Shown: piece by piece, positions 8,216 through 14,682 of the stretch
How positions within the stretch are numbered: the first letter of the stretch is position 1
Layout of the letters: each line of letters opens with the position of its first letter
NCBI GenBank assembly: GCA_001464165.1
Contig: LNEX01000156.1
Span: 1 to 18,396 of the forward strand
Reading direction: 5' to 3'
Origin: a bacterium Ga0077546
Lineage (GTDB): Bacteria > Cyanobacteriota > Vampirovibrionia > Obscuribacterales > Obscuribacteraceae
Length of the DNA: 18,396 nucleotides
The notes under the pieces: model-generated
The model's input: only the letters and a program-made list of their open reading frames with translations
Told to the model about the DNA's origin: nothing
Database searches by the model: none
Program-made: the position numbers and the translations under genes

Positions 8216-8737
8216 TTATCTATTCTTGAGCCAAGTAATGTTCACTTTTGTTCCCTTGCTAACAGGATCTACCATACAAAAGACTTTGATTCCTTGCTTC
8301 TCTTTCTCGCCATCGAGCATCAAGAATTGACCTTGCTTGCCCAGTTTGGCAATTAACTTTGGCGAGGCAACATTGAGAGTCCAACCGGCTCCTCTTAACT
8401 TTGTCTGATACCACTGAAATACAGTGTCTAGAGCATCTTTTGTGGTTATTCCGACTGTGGCTGTGGGCGACCCTTTAGTTGAATTGATAAAGCTGGTGCC
8501 AATTATATTGCTTGTATATGGTGGTACGGGAAAGTTAACAGGAATTTGTGAGCTGATATTGACGTGAGCAGCTGTTAAAACAGAGTCATATTTTTGTTTG
8601 GCGACTTTGAGGTTTTCAGCTGCCGTCGCTGGGTCTGACTTTGGTTTGTCCTGTGCCAAGGCTTTAGGTAGTGTTGCCAACTCTAACAGCAAAAGGCCCG
8701 TGGCGACTGTTAAAAAAGTGATTGATATGGGCTTCAA
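8216..8737 (-). CDS. Small exported protein of unknown function
   Basis: A 173-residue protein from the TTG at 8737. It has a signal peptide (MKPISITFLTVATGLLLLEL...ALA before QDKPK), a short helical linker (AAENLKVAKQKYDSVL), then a compact domain with VNFPVPPYTSNIIGTSF, TTKDALDTVFQWYQTKLRGAGW and GKQGQFLMLDGEKEKQGIKVFCMV. The FQWYQTKLRGAGW segment resembles small exported domains in which a helix precedes a beta sheet; I cannot name the family with certainty. An alternative GTG at 8770 overlaps the upstream gene and has no ribosome site. AAGGA directly after the upstream stop, eight bases before TTG, favours the shorter form. It lies between the TadG-like gene and the kinase in one operon, so it may help or be controlled with the surface apparatus. 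Confidence 0.8.
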   Translation of the reverse strand: MKPISITFLTVATGLLLLELATLPKALAQDKPKSDPATAAENLKVAKQKYDSVLTAAHVNISSQIPVNFPVPPYTSNIIGTSFINSTKGSPTATVGITTKDALDTVFQWYQTKLRGAGWTLNVASPKLIAKLGKQGQFLMLDGEKEKQGIKVFCMVDPVSKGTKVNITWLKNR

Positions 8738-8745
8738 TGTAGTTT

Positions 8746-8750
8746 TCCTT
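8746..8750 (-). promoter_or_regulatory. Ribosome binding site immediately after the TadG-like stop
   Basis: On the minus strand TAA (8753-8751) is followed without a gap by AAGGA (8750-8746), then eight bases, then TTG at 8737. This placement supports translational coupling and decides between the TTG and the upstream GTG at 8770. Confidence 0.55.
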
Positions 8751-10451
8751 TTAAAGCGGATTGCAGACACCGACGGTGTGAACTTCGCTCCAGCGCTTTA
8801 CCCTAATGTCACCGAGAGAGCCATTGTAGCCGGTCCCTGGCTTCCAATAGACATCTTTATCCCATAGTACCCAGCTCCAGTTTAGGCCTGGCGTAGGTGA
8901 GCATAAGAAGTTAGGAGTTGGCACGTGAGGGAGAGGTATGCCGCCTGGCATAAAAGCATCATCAATAATTTTGGTTTCGTTTCCGTCGGGGGTATTGTTA
9001 ATCATGGCAGGCATCCACAATGGTGCCAAAATCTGGGCTAGATTTTTGGGCTGGCACTCAAGTGTTTCGCCATCTTTGCTAAATAAGTAGAAGTCTTTCT
9101 CGCCAGCAATCAGCCAGGCTCTCGTTAATGCGGAACCTAGGACCGAGTGAAGTTTAGCCGCTGTAATTGTCACACCGGGTTTGCTTATCATCTCGTTGGC
9201 GCGGTTGACCATATAACCTTCAACTTTGTTGATGTTGCCTGGTGGTGGTCCAAAGATAACTTCGTCTAGTGACCGTCCGACAATGTCTAGACCAATCACT
9301 TGTGCCGGTGGACTAACTAGGGCGCAGAGCACCCCACCTCCTGGCATGGGTGTGCCGGTCATGCTTTTGGGTGAGTCATTGAAGTCATAGGTTTGAGCCG
9401 CTCCAAATTCTACTTTGAATGGTGGCAATGGATAAAAATACCAATGACATTTCATTTCATCGACTTTGATGTGTAAAAACGAGTGTGGTGCCGCTAGTTT
9501 GTAGGGGTGCCTTGGATTGCTCAAGACCCAAGACATAGCTGTTTCTGCTGTGGCACCAGGGTTCTTTGCTTCGGCATCAACAGAAAAGGCGTTAGGAACT
9601 GGTTTCGCCCAAGTTATTGGTATGGCACTTTCTTTGGCGGCATTGAAAGTGGTGCCTGATACCAGGTGTGGTTTGTCGTCCCACTTGAATGGCACCTGCC
9701 AGAATTTACGATCGAGTACTTCTATCGGGGTATAACCTTTCAAAAAATAAGTGTTAGCAACAGCACCTGGTATGGGTGATCTAGTGCATTTCGTGCTGCT
9801 AGCCGCTGGCAGATTAAAGCCGGGAGGTAAGTAAAAATTGTCGGATGGAGAGCCGGTCAATTCAATATTACTTTCAGCGTCTCTATCCATTAATGATGTT
9901 TGCCAGCCAGCACCCGGGCGTACTTGTGCACGGGAATTGACGCCGATCATTCTGGTTGAGTTTTTAGTCGAAATGTCGGTGAAGAATCCATGTAGGTTGT
10001 TGGCGGTAGTTAGTTTATCGGCGAGGGCGTCACTTAACTCTTGGGCTGCGCCGGCAGCGCTGCTGGCATTGCCCACACCGCTACCGGCATTGCCCTCCAT
10101 GCTGGCTGCTTTAGCATTAATCGCCATCAGCAAGGCTTTAGACCAAACCCGGTTAATTCTATTGAGGTTGACTTTACCATCACCAATTATGTTGTTATTA
10201 AATGAGTCATTGGTGCAGTCGAAGAAACATTTCTGATTGTCGGCGAGAGAGAGCATTACGCTTGGTTCGTGTAGCGCTTCTTTACCCACACTTAGGGCAC
10301 CAGCATCTGTGGCGTTTTTGGTTTCTCTTTGGCCGCCCATGTAAAGGCAGATGATGATAAAGCCGATTCCAAGCACCATGAGTGTCAATGCAAGTACTGC
10401 AGCAAAGGCTGTTACTGAGCCTTGTTTGCCTCGTCTCTCCACTGTTCTCAT
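8751..10451 (-). CDS. TadG-like surface or pilus-assembly protein
   Basis: A 566-residue protein. The first 60 residues match the TadG/Flp-pilus N-terminus: basic leader (MRTVERRGKQGS), one membrane helix (about 13-38), then RETKNATDAGALSVGKEAL, the usual helix after the anchor. The rest should be extracytoplasmic, about 500 residues. It contains an Ala/Gly-rich helical patch (about 115-150, MEGNAGSGVGNASSAAG), then a Pro/Trp-rich beta region (QVPFKWDDKPHL, KCHWYFYPLPPFKVEFG), and ends with SWVLWDKDVYWKPG and a Cys near the terminus. No von Willebrand A motif (MIDAS), which many TadG proteins carry, is evident. GGAGG lies ten bases before the ATG. Two TadE-like genes stand just upstream. Known Tad systems export and assemble type IVc pili using an ATPase and platform proteins, none of which is present here. 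Confidence 0.82.
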   Translation of the reverse strand: MRTVERRGKQGSVTAFAAVLALTLMVLGIGFIIICLYMGGQRETKNATDAGALSVGKEALHEPSVMLSLADNQKCFFDCTNDSFNNNIIGDGKVNLNRINRVWSKALLMAINAKAASMEGNAGSGVGNASSAAGAAQELSDALADKLTTANNLHGFFTDISTKNSTRMIGVNSRAQVRPGAGWQTSLMDRDAESNIELTGSPSDNFYLPPGFNLPAASSTKCTRSPIPGAVANTYFLKGYTPIEVLDRKFWQVPFKWDDKPHLVSGTTFNAAKESAIPITWAKPVPNAFSVDAEAKNPGATAETAMSWVLSNPRHPYKLAAPHSFLHIKVDEMKCHWYFYPLPPFKVEFGAAQTYDFNDSPKSMTGTPMPGGGVLCALVSPPAQVIGLDIVGRSLDEVIFGPPPGNINKVEGYMVNRANEMISKPGVTITAAKLHSVLGSALTRAWLIAGEKDFYLFSKDGETLECQPKNLAQILAPLWMPAMINNTPDGNETKIIDDAFMPGGIPLPHVPTPNFLCSPTPGLNWSWVLWDKDVYWKPGTGYNGSLGDIRVKRWSEVHTVGVCNPL

Positions 10452-10491
10452 TGGCCTAGTTCCTCCAAAAATGCAGATTCAAATTAATAGG

Positions 10492-10893
10492 TTACTGTGG
10501 TATCTCAGAGCCGACGATTGGCTCCACATCGCCAGCTTTAAATTTGTAACTGGCGAAACCAGGCACAGGCACTGGTAATTTAACTTCCATTATTGTTACT
10601 ACTGACACTGAGCCAACACCTTTAGCCGGATAGTCAAATTCACTGATTTCAAGGCTTTTTACGATGGCTGATGCTTGAAAGCTAGCCAATGCTTTCAGGG
10701 CTGCAGCGTGGGCGGCTGCGCCAGTAGGTTGGTTGGCTGCCGCTCTGGCTGCATTTTTTGCAGCAGTGTCGTTCATCGAATTGGCGATAATCATGACCGT
10801 TAAGTCAAGGAGAAAAAGAGCGATAGGAACCAAAATTGTTGCGGCCAGAATGGCTTCTATTAGGCCACTTCCGCGCTTCCCTCTGTTTCTCAT
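10492..10893 (-). CDS. TadE-like pseudopilin (second of two)
   Basis: About 133 residues from the ATG at 10893. A short basic leader (MRNRGKRGSG) precedes a hydrophobic helix (LIEAILAATILVPIALFLLDL) with Glu13 at the start of the helix, the pseudopilin hallmark. NDTAAKNAARAAAN follows; this is a common TadE pattern. The rest forms a small beta domain (MEVKLPVPVPGFASYKF). TadE/TadF pseudopilins are inserted in the membrane and act in Flp pilus biogenesis. A start at 10938 would overlap the upstream gene by 11 bases and add a 15-residue polar leader. I prefer 10893 because the leader is then of normal length, with AGGAG about 12 bases upstream, but this is not certain. Confidence 0.8.
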   Translation of the reverse strand: MRNRGKRGSGLIEAILAATILVPIALFLLDLTVMIIANSMNDTAAKNAARAAANQPTGAAAHAAALKALASFQASAIVKSLEISEFDYPAKGVGSVSVVTIMEVKLPVPVPGFASYKFKAGDVEPIVGSEIPQ

Positions 10894-10927
10894 TGCCGGT
10901 TTTTTCTCCTGCATCTCTATTGGCGAT

Positions 10928-11419
10928 TTATGGTGCATAGTCGGGGTTTTCCATTTGGCGCTCTGAACTTAGTTGGATAGTCATGGGGCCGTTGAGCCCA
11001 GGCACGTTCAAAACAGGCAATGGAATTGTTAGAAAAGGACTACCAACTACCGTGGTTCTTACCATGACTATGCGGTCTGTTACTTTATCCGGGCCGGTTT
11101 GCCCGTCGCGATAGGAAATTTCAGTCTGGGGATAGCCTTGCACTTTTACTAGGTGGCCCATCCCCGCTAACCATTGGTCTGGAATGGCTTTGCGGACTAC
11201 CCCGGCTGGATTTTCTGCGTCAATTTTTTGAAGCAGTGAAGCTTCATGTACTTGGTTGTAGTTGAGAACCATACAAAGACCGTAGGCGACAAGCACTGCA
11301 AGCATGTCTAAGAGTGGAAAGAAGAAGCAAATTAATAGTATGCTCAGTGCCGGGGCAAATTCAACTATTGAATTGCCGTGCGCCCAGCGGGTCTGTTTTT
11401 TTAGTCTGAGCTTGTTCAT
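10928..11419 (-). CDS. TadE-like pseudopilin (first of two)
   Basis: About 163 residues from the ATG at 11419. A basic leader (MNKLRLKKQTRWAHGNS) comes before a membrane helix beginning IVEFAPALSILLICFFF, with Glu20 in the TadE position. An extracytoplasmic beta domain follows, with VRKAIPDQWLAG, a polar middle (ISYRDGQTGPDKVTDR) and IPLPVLNVPGLNGPMTIQLSSE. The longer reading from 11488 adds 23 basic residues with no family counterpart. It is the promoter-proximal gene of the five-gene run on this strand, divergent from the gene at 11572. Its function is inferred from the N-terminal pattern; the rest of the sequence is not diagnostic. Confidence 0.75.
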   Translation of the reverse strand: MNKLRLKKQTRWAHGNSIVEFAPALSILLICFFFPLLDMLAVLVAYGLCMVLNYNQVHEASLLQKIDAENPAGVVRKAIPDQWLAGMGHLVKVQGYPQTEISYRDGQTGPDKVTDRIVMVRTTVVGSPFLTIPLPVLNVPGLNGPMTIQLSSERQMENPDYAP

Positions 11420-11430
11420 TCTCTCTCTCT
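11420..11430 (-). repeat. AG dinucleotide tract acting as ribosome binding site
   Basis: On the minus strand AGAGAGAGAGA directly abuts the ATG at 11419 and is the only Shine-Dalgarno-like sequence before the first pseudopilin gene. It is a short five-unit dinucleotide repeat, so its length could vary by slippage. Confidence 0.6.
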
Positions 11431-11571
11431 GCTTCGCAGGTCGGCATCTCTTGATGTGGCGCCTACCTAATATACGCAGTGTCTGCAAATTTTAGAGGGC
11501 AGCGAGATTAGAATTTTGGATTACGGTATTATGGTTGTCGGTAGCGCTAGGTTGGGCAAAAGGCTCTGATC

Positions 11572-12933
11572 ATGACTGAAGATTCCGCAGACGAACCGAC
11601 TCCAGATTCTGGCTCAAAGCCTCAGCCGGCCGCGGGTGAAAAGCCTAGAAGAGTGCCCAAGACCATGCTCTTTGACGTTCCTACGGCTGAGGCTATTGAG
11701 GCCTATGCCGCCGCAGCAGCCTCGCAACACCACGCCGCACCGGCAAACACTAGTGAAGAAGCAATTAATACTGAGAAAGTTCTTCCGGTTGTTGATCAAC
11801 AAGTCAGTGTTGAAGAGCTTGAGAGAAAAAGACAGACGGCGCAAAAACAATCGGCCAGGCGGGTTGCCAAGACCCTTCTCTTTGATGAAATCAATCTTGA
11901 TGCTGTCAAGCAAGCTGCTCAAGCTGCTTCTGTTGAGGCTAGTTCAGATTCTGTTGCGGTGAACACTGCTGCGCCGTCGAGTGTGCCTTTGGTTGTTCCT
12001 CCGGGTGTTCCTCCGATTGCACGTGAAAAGAGAGTGCGGAAAATCGCGAAGACCCTTCAAGAATCTTCGCTAGGCAGTTTTGGTCAAGAGCAGCTGCACC
12101 CGGCCCAAGCAGAAGTTGCGGGGCAATTAGCTCAGCCTGAAGTTTTGCCAGAAGTTTTAGGGGATGGCAGTGTCAAGCCTAAGCGGCAGCACTTTGTGGC
12201 TAAAACTATGCTGGATCACAGTATTTTGTGGGACACAGTCTCTAAGTTCGAAGCAAAAATGGAAGAGCGGGTGGCCGAGCAGATGCTCGAACGGGCTAAT
12301 GAGCCAATCAAGCCATTTATTCCAATCGTTTGCAAGAAGCAAGCTACTCCGTGTGCTTTCAACTGGGATGACCCTGATAGCAAAGAACGCTTTCGCTATT
12401 GCGATCTTTGCAAGACGCCGGTTTATAACTTTAATGGTCTGGAGCAGCCAGAGGCTGACGAGTTGATTTTCCAGCGGGAAAATCGCCGCAATGCCACCCT
12501 CTATAAACGGGCCGACGGTAAGTACATGACCGTCAATTGCCCTGTGGAAGTGAAGCGAAAGCGAGACATGGTGTACATGTCTTTGGGCGGAGTTCTATTG
12601 TTTGCCGCTGCCATTGCATTCATGATTTTAATGCCGCGCCCACCCAAACCTGAACCCAAAGCTGTGGTTGAAGACAGGCCTGCTGCTGTAAGTACCGGTT
12701 CGAGCCCAAGCTCTGGCCTACGGCAGCCAAGCCCACCGCCCGCAGCCAATGATGATGGGTCCTTCCGCATGGTCAACGGACAGAGGGTTTATCCTGCCGG
12801 AACCGGTGCCGGTTCAAGTCAAGGAACTGCACCTGTCAATTTCCCGCCGCCAGTTCAAGCCCCTGCTGCCACTACCGACGCTGACGAAAGTGGACAGTTC
12901 TGGCAATACGATAACCCGCAGGGTCAGCGCTAG
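11572..12933 (+). CDS. Single-pass membrane protein with four Thr repeats and a cysteine domain
   Basis: A 453-residue protein, not a known named gene. Residues 1-245 are polar, probably disordered and helical, and carry four repeats around Thr31, Thr101, Thr161 and Thr212 (PKTMLFD, AKTLLFD, AKTLQES, AKTMLDH). Residues 250-328 form a cysteine domain: Cys254, Cys261 (ATPCAFNWDD), Cys277-x2-Cys280 (RYCDLCKTPVYNFNGL) and Cys323 (VNCPVEVK). This resembles a zinc-ribbon-like CxxNWxxM...RFCxxC module known from TonB-linked and other bacterial membrane proteins. One transmembrane helix (about 334-354) follows RKRD, so the N-terminus should be cytoplasmic. The rest (355-453) is Pro/Ser/Gly-rich and would lie outside. 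AAAGG lies eight bases before the ATG. It is divergent from the pseudopilin operon and convergent with an FHA gene. Proposed role: phosphorylated scaffold or receptor in kinase signalling (inference). Confidence 0.82.
   Translation: MTEDSADEPTPDSGSKPQPAAGEKPRRVPKTMLFDVPTAEAIEAYAAAAASQHHAAPANTSEEAINTEKVLPVVDQQVSVEELERKRQTAQKQSARRVAKTLLFDEINLDAVKQAAQAASVEASSDSVAVNTAAPSSVPLVVPPGVPPIAREKRVRKIAKTLQESSLGSFGQEQLHPAQAEVAGQLAQPEVLPEVLGDGSVKPKRQHFVAKTMLDHSILWDTVSKFEAKMEERVAEQMLERANEPIKPFIPIVCKKQATPCAFNWDDPDSKERFRYCDLCKTPVYNFNGLEQPEADELIFQRENRRNATLYKRADGKYMTVNCPVEVKRKRDMVYMSLGGVLLFAAAIAFMILMPRPPKPEPKAVVEDRPAAVSTGSSPSSGLRQPSPPPAANDDGSFRMVNGQRVYPAGTGAGSSQGTAPVNFPPPVQAPAATTDADESGQFWQYDNPQGQR
11650..12225 (+). 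repeat. Four imperfect repeats centred on a KT(M/L)L(F)D motif
   Basis: Threonine codons lie at 11662, 11872, 12052 and 12205, giving spacings of 70, 60 and 51 residues. Units begin with basic residues (RRVPKT, RRVAKT, RKIAKT, HFVAKT). The first two units go on with similar acidic/helical sequence (FDVPTAEAIEAYAAAAAS and FDEINLDAVKQAAQAAS). The last two are more diverged. The repeated DNA (GCCAAGACC / GCGAAGACC) suggests duplication. Confidence 0.7.
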
Positions 12934-12967
12934 CTAGGCGTTTTGATAGTCTTTACTAACTAAAGTT

Positions 12968-13276
12968 CTACTCGATGCGGAAGGTTGTGCGACCAATCTT
13001 GATAATGTCATTGGGTGCCAATTGATAAGGTGTAGATATCAACTTGTCATTGACGGTTGTGCCATTGCTGCTCATCAAATCTTCTAACCACCAGCGGCCT
13101 TGATCCCAATAAATCTTGGCATGATCGGCTGATGCATAACCATCTTCTGGCAAGATTACTTGGTTTTCAGGAGCTCGGCCTAAGTTTATGGTCGGTCCTG
13201 ACAATGTATAACTTTCGTTGGTCGTCAAGTTTAAGAGTACCGGGAGGCGGCCTGCTTGAGGAGGATTTGATGACAT
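12968..13276 (-). CDS. Stand-alone FHA-domain protein
   Basis: 102 residues, essentially one forkhead-associated domain. Key positions are present: Gly33-Arg34 (NLGRAPENQ), Ser49 and His52 (YASADHAKI) and Asn71-Gly72 (LMSSNGTTVN). FHA domains bind phosphothreonine peptides, and single-domain FHA proteins commonly act as adaptors or switches downstream of Ser/Thr kinases. No extra domain is seen apart from about ten N-terminal residues, so it probably works by binding a partner. It is convergent with the Thr-repeat membrane protein (34 bases between ends), making that protein an obvious candidate ligand. It lies 64 bases downstream of the acetyltransferase on the same strand. The ribosome site is weak (GGAA). 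No hairpin terminator is convincing between the convergent genes. Confidence 0.92.
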   Translation of the reverse strand: MSSNPPQAGRLPVLLNLTTNESYTLSGPTINLGRAPENQVILPEDGYASADHAKIYWDQGRWWLEDLMSSNGTTVNDKLISTPYQLAPNDIIKIGRTTFRIE

Positions 13277-13340
13277 CTTCTATCGTTCCTAATGACAACT
13301 GTGAGCATTTGCTCACTCTACTTCTTCTGCTTATTGTAGA

Positions 13341-13895
13341 TCATAGAAAAGTCGAATTTGGCCAGTCATTTTTTAAGGCAGCAAAGATAACATCGTCAAC
13401 CCAGGTATCTTTGATCCATAAGCTTTTGACAAAGTGCCCTTCTTGCCTCAGACCAACTCGTTTCATTAGGGCCATAGAGGCCAAGTTACGGGGGTCTACC
13501 GAAGCCGTTACGCGGTGCTTACCTAGCTTGTAAAGAAGAAGGTTGAGTAAAGCCGACAAAGCTTCTTTGCCGAAGCCTTTATTTTGATACTGGGGATGAA
13601 TTGTGATACCAACTTCGGCTAGTCTTGAATCAGTGCTGTTAATCTGTATCCCAAGATCTCCAATCAGCTTTTGATTTTCTTTGAGAATAATACCAACTTG
13701 ATACCACTCACCAGTGGCATTGAAATTATCTGGTTGTATGCTTCGAATCAGTTCTGTCACTTGTTCAAGTGATTGGGGCTGCCAGCTCTGAAAGCGCGCC
13801 ACTTCTACCTTTGACCGATAAGCATGCATAGCTGTGGCATCAGCAGTGGTGAGACTGCGAATAATTAGATGCTCGGTTTTTAGCTCTTCAAACAT
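13341..13895 (-). CDS. GNAT N-acetyltransferase of the RimJ/RimL type
   Basis: A 184-residue Acetyltransf_3-type protein. It shows the start segment LKTEHLIIRSLTTADATAMHAY, a beta strand with KLIGDLGI, EVGITIHPQYQNKGFGKEAL (acetyl-CoA loop at residues 104-109, QNKGFG) and HRVTASVDPRNLASMALMKRVGLRQEGHF. The family transfers acetyl from acetyl-CoA to protein N-termini, other amino groups or small molecules; the substrate cannot be told. The full fold appears intact. The ATG at 13895 is eight bases past the upstream stop and has no Shine-Dalgarno, suggesting translational coupling. Neighbours are an orphan membrane protein upstream and the FHA gene downstream, which may be chance. Confidence 0.93.
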   Translation of the reverse strand: MFEELKTEHLIIRSLTTADATAMHAYRSKVEVARFQSWQPQSLEQVTELIRSIQPDNFNATGEWYQVGIILKENQKLIGDLGIQINSTDSRLAEVGITIHPQYQNKGFGKEALSALLNLLLYKLGKHRVTASVDPRNLASMALMKRVGLRQEGHFVKSLWIKDTWVDDVIFAALKNDWPNSTFL

Positions 13896-13903
13896 TCAGA
13901 TAG

Positions 13904-14482
13904 TTATAGCAAGCCTTTGATCTGCAATTGAAATTTCTTTTGCTGGCTTGACGAGAGTGAACGTTTTTGTTTGTGATTAACCGTTGAGAAGGTATTAGAA
14001 ATTGTATGGTGCGAGGCAATGATGGCTGTTGGGCTGGTCTTCGCTTGGAGCTGCAATGCTGTGGCGATCACAATTACTAGAGCGGCCAAGCCGGCACTAT
14101 AAAGCCCGGCCAATCGTGCTTGTGGTGGTGGCATGATCATGGCGAAACCACGCTCAGCCGAACGGGCGCAAAAGAGAAAGACCGTCTTGCTGAGAAAGAT
14201 AAGGTTTTCAAGCGATGCCTTGATGCTGTTGCGTCCCTGCATGTGGCGTAGCTTTTTGCCAGGCACGTGCACCACTCTTATTGGTGAATTGCCGCTGATA
14301 AAATTCTTCAAGATGTATTGCGGCGATTTGAACTCAAGGGTTTGAATCTTATAACCGCGTTCTTGTTCTTCCATCTGGTACTGGCGTAGCATGCCGGCTT
14401 GAGTTTTAATGTTCATTCTCATAGTGAACCATTCTTGTTCTCTCTGGTGTTGTTCTTTGCACTGATTAGCATGGTTTATCAT
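13904..14482 (-). CDS. Unknown membrane protein
   Basis: 192 residues from the ATG at 14482; not recognised. The N-terminal part (1-105) is polar with Gln/Glu/Arg-rich sequence (CKEQHQREQEWFTMRMN, YQMEEQERGYKIQTLEF) then a basic patch (HVPGKKLRHMQGRN). There is a moderately hydrophobic segment (LENLIFLSKTVFLFC) and one clear membrane helix (about 128-146, AGLYSAGLAALVIVIATAL). The last 40 residues are Ser/Thr/Lys-rich and polar. A Pro-rich turn (MIMPPPQARLAG) separates the two hydrophobic parts. Topology is not certain. It is the first gene of a run with the acetyltransferase and FHA genes and lies downstream of the large kinase. A role in that pathway is possible but unsupported by domain. 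Confidence 0.6.
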   Translation of the reverse strand: MINHANQCKEQHQREQEWFTMRMNIKTQAGMLRQYQMEEQERGYKIQTLEFKSPQYILKNFISGNSPIRVVHVPGKKLRHMQGRNSIKASLENLIFLSKTVFLFCARSAERGFAMIMPPPQARLAGLYSAGLAALVIVIATALQLQAKTSPTAIIASHHTISNTFSTVNHKQKRSLSSSQQKKFQLQIKGLL

Positions 14483-14486
14483 TTTG

Positions 14487-14491
14487 CCTCC
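14487..14491 (-). promoter_or_regulatory. Ribosome binding site that decides the start at 14482
   Basis: GGAGG on the minus strand lies four bases before the ATG at 14482. The longer reading from 14527 has no comparable site, so the shorter form is chosen. Confidence 0.6.
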
Positions 14492-14573
14492 ATCAATTCG
14501 CCAATGAAGCAGAAATAGATAATACACAGAGCTTGTGATCAGCTCGTATGTATTTGATAGGTAAGACCTAAGC

Positions 14574-14650
14574 CAGTATTGCTACAAGACGGTTATTTCT
14601 AATTCGCTTATCAGTCTGTGATTGCTGTGCTTTGCTTTCTTGCAATACTG
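14574..14650 (-). repeat. Inverted repeat in the gap between the large kinase and the membrane protein
   Basis: CAGTATTGC (14574-14582) and GCAATACTG (14642-14650) are a perfect nine-base inverted pair, with imperfect flanking similarity and a 59-base loop. It lies downstream of the kinase stop and upstream of the 14482 start, in an otherwise featureless gap of about 200 bases. No T tract follows, so it is not a standard terminator. Confidence 0.35.
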
Positions 14651-14682
14651 CTGGTGGTGCTCACCCTAATGGTCTGGGGTCC

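Noticed and set aside
9838..10236. 132-codon open frame on the plus strand inside the TadG-like gene
   Set aside because: Shadow of the real coding frame; no recognisable domain or ribosome site.
12951..12965. CTTTA-CTAAC-TAAAG hairpin between convergent genes
   Set aside because: Only five A/T-rich pairs with no T tract; too weak for a terminator.
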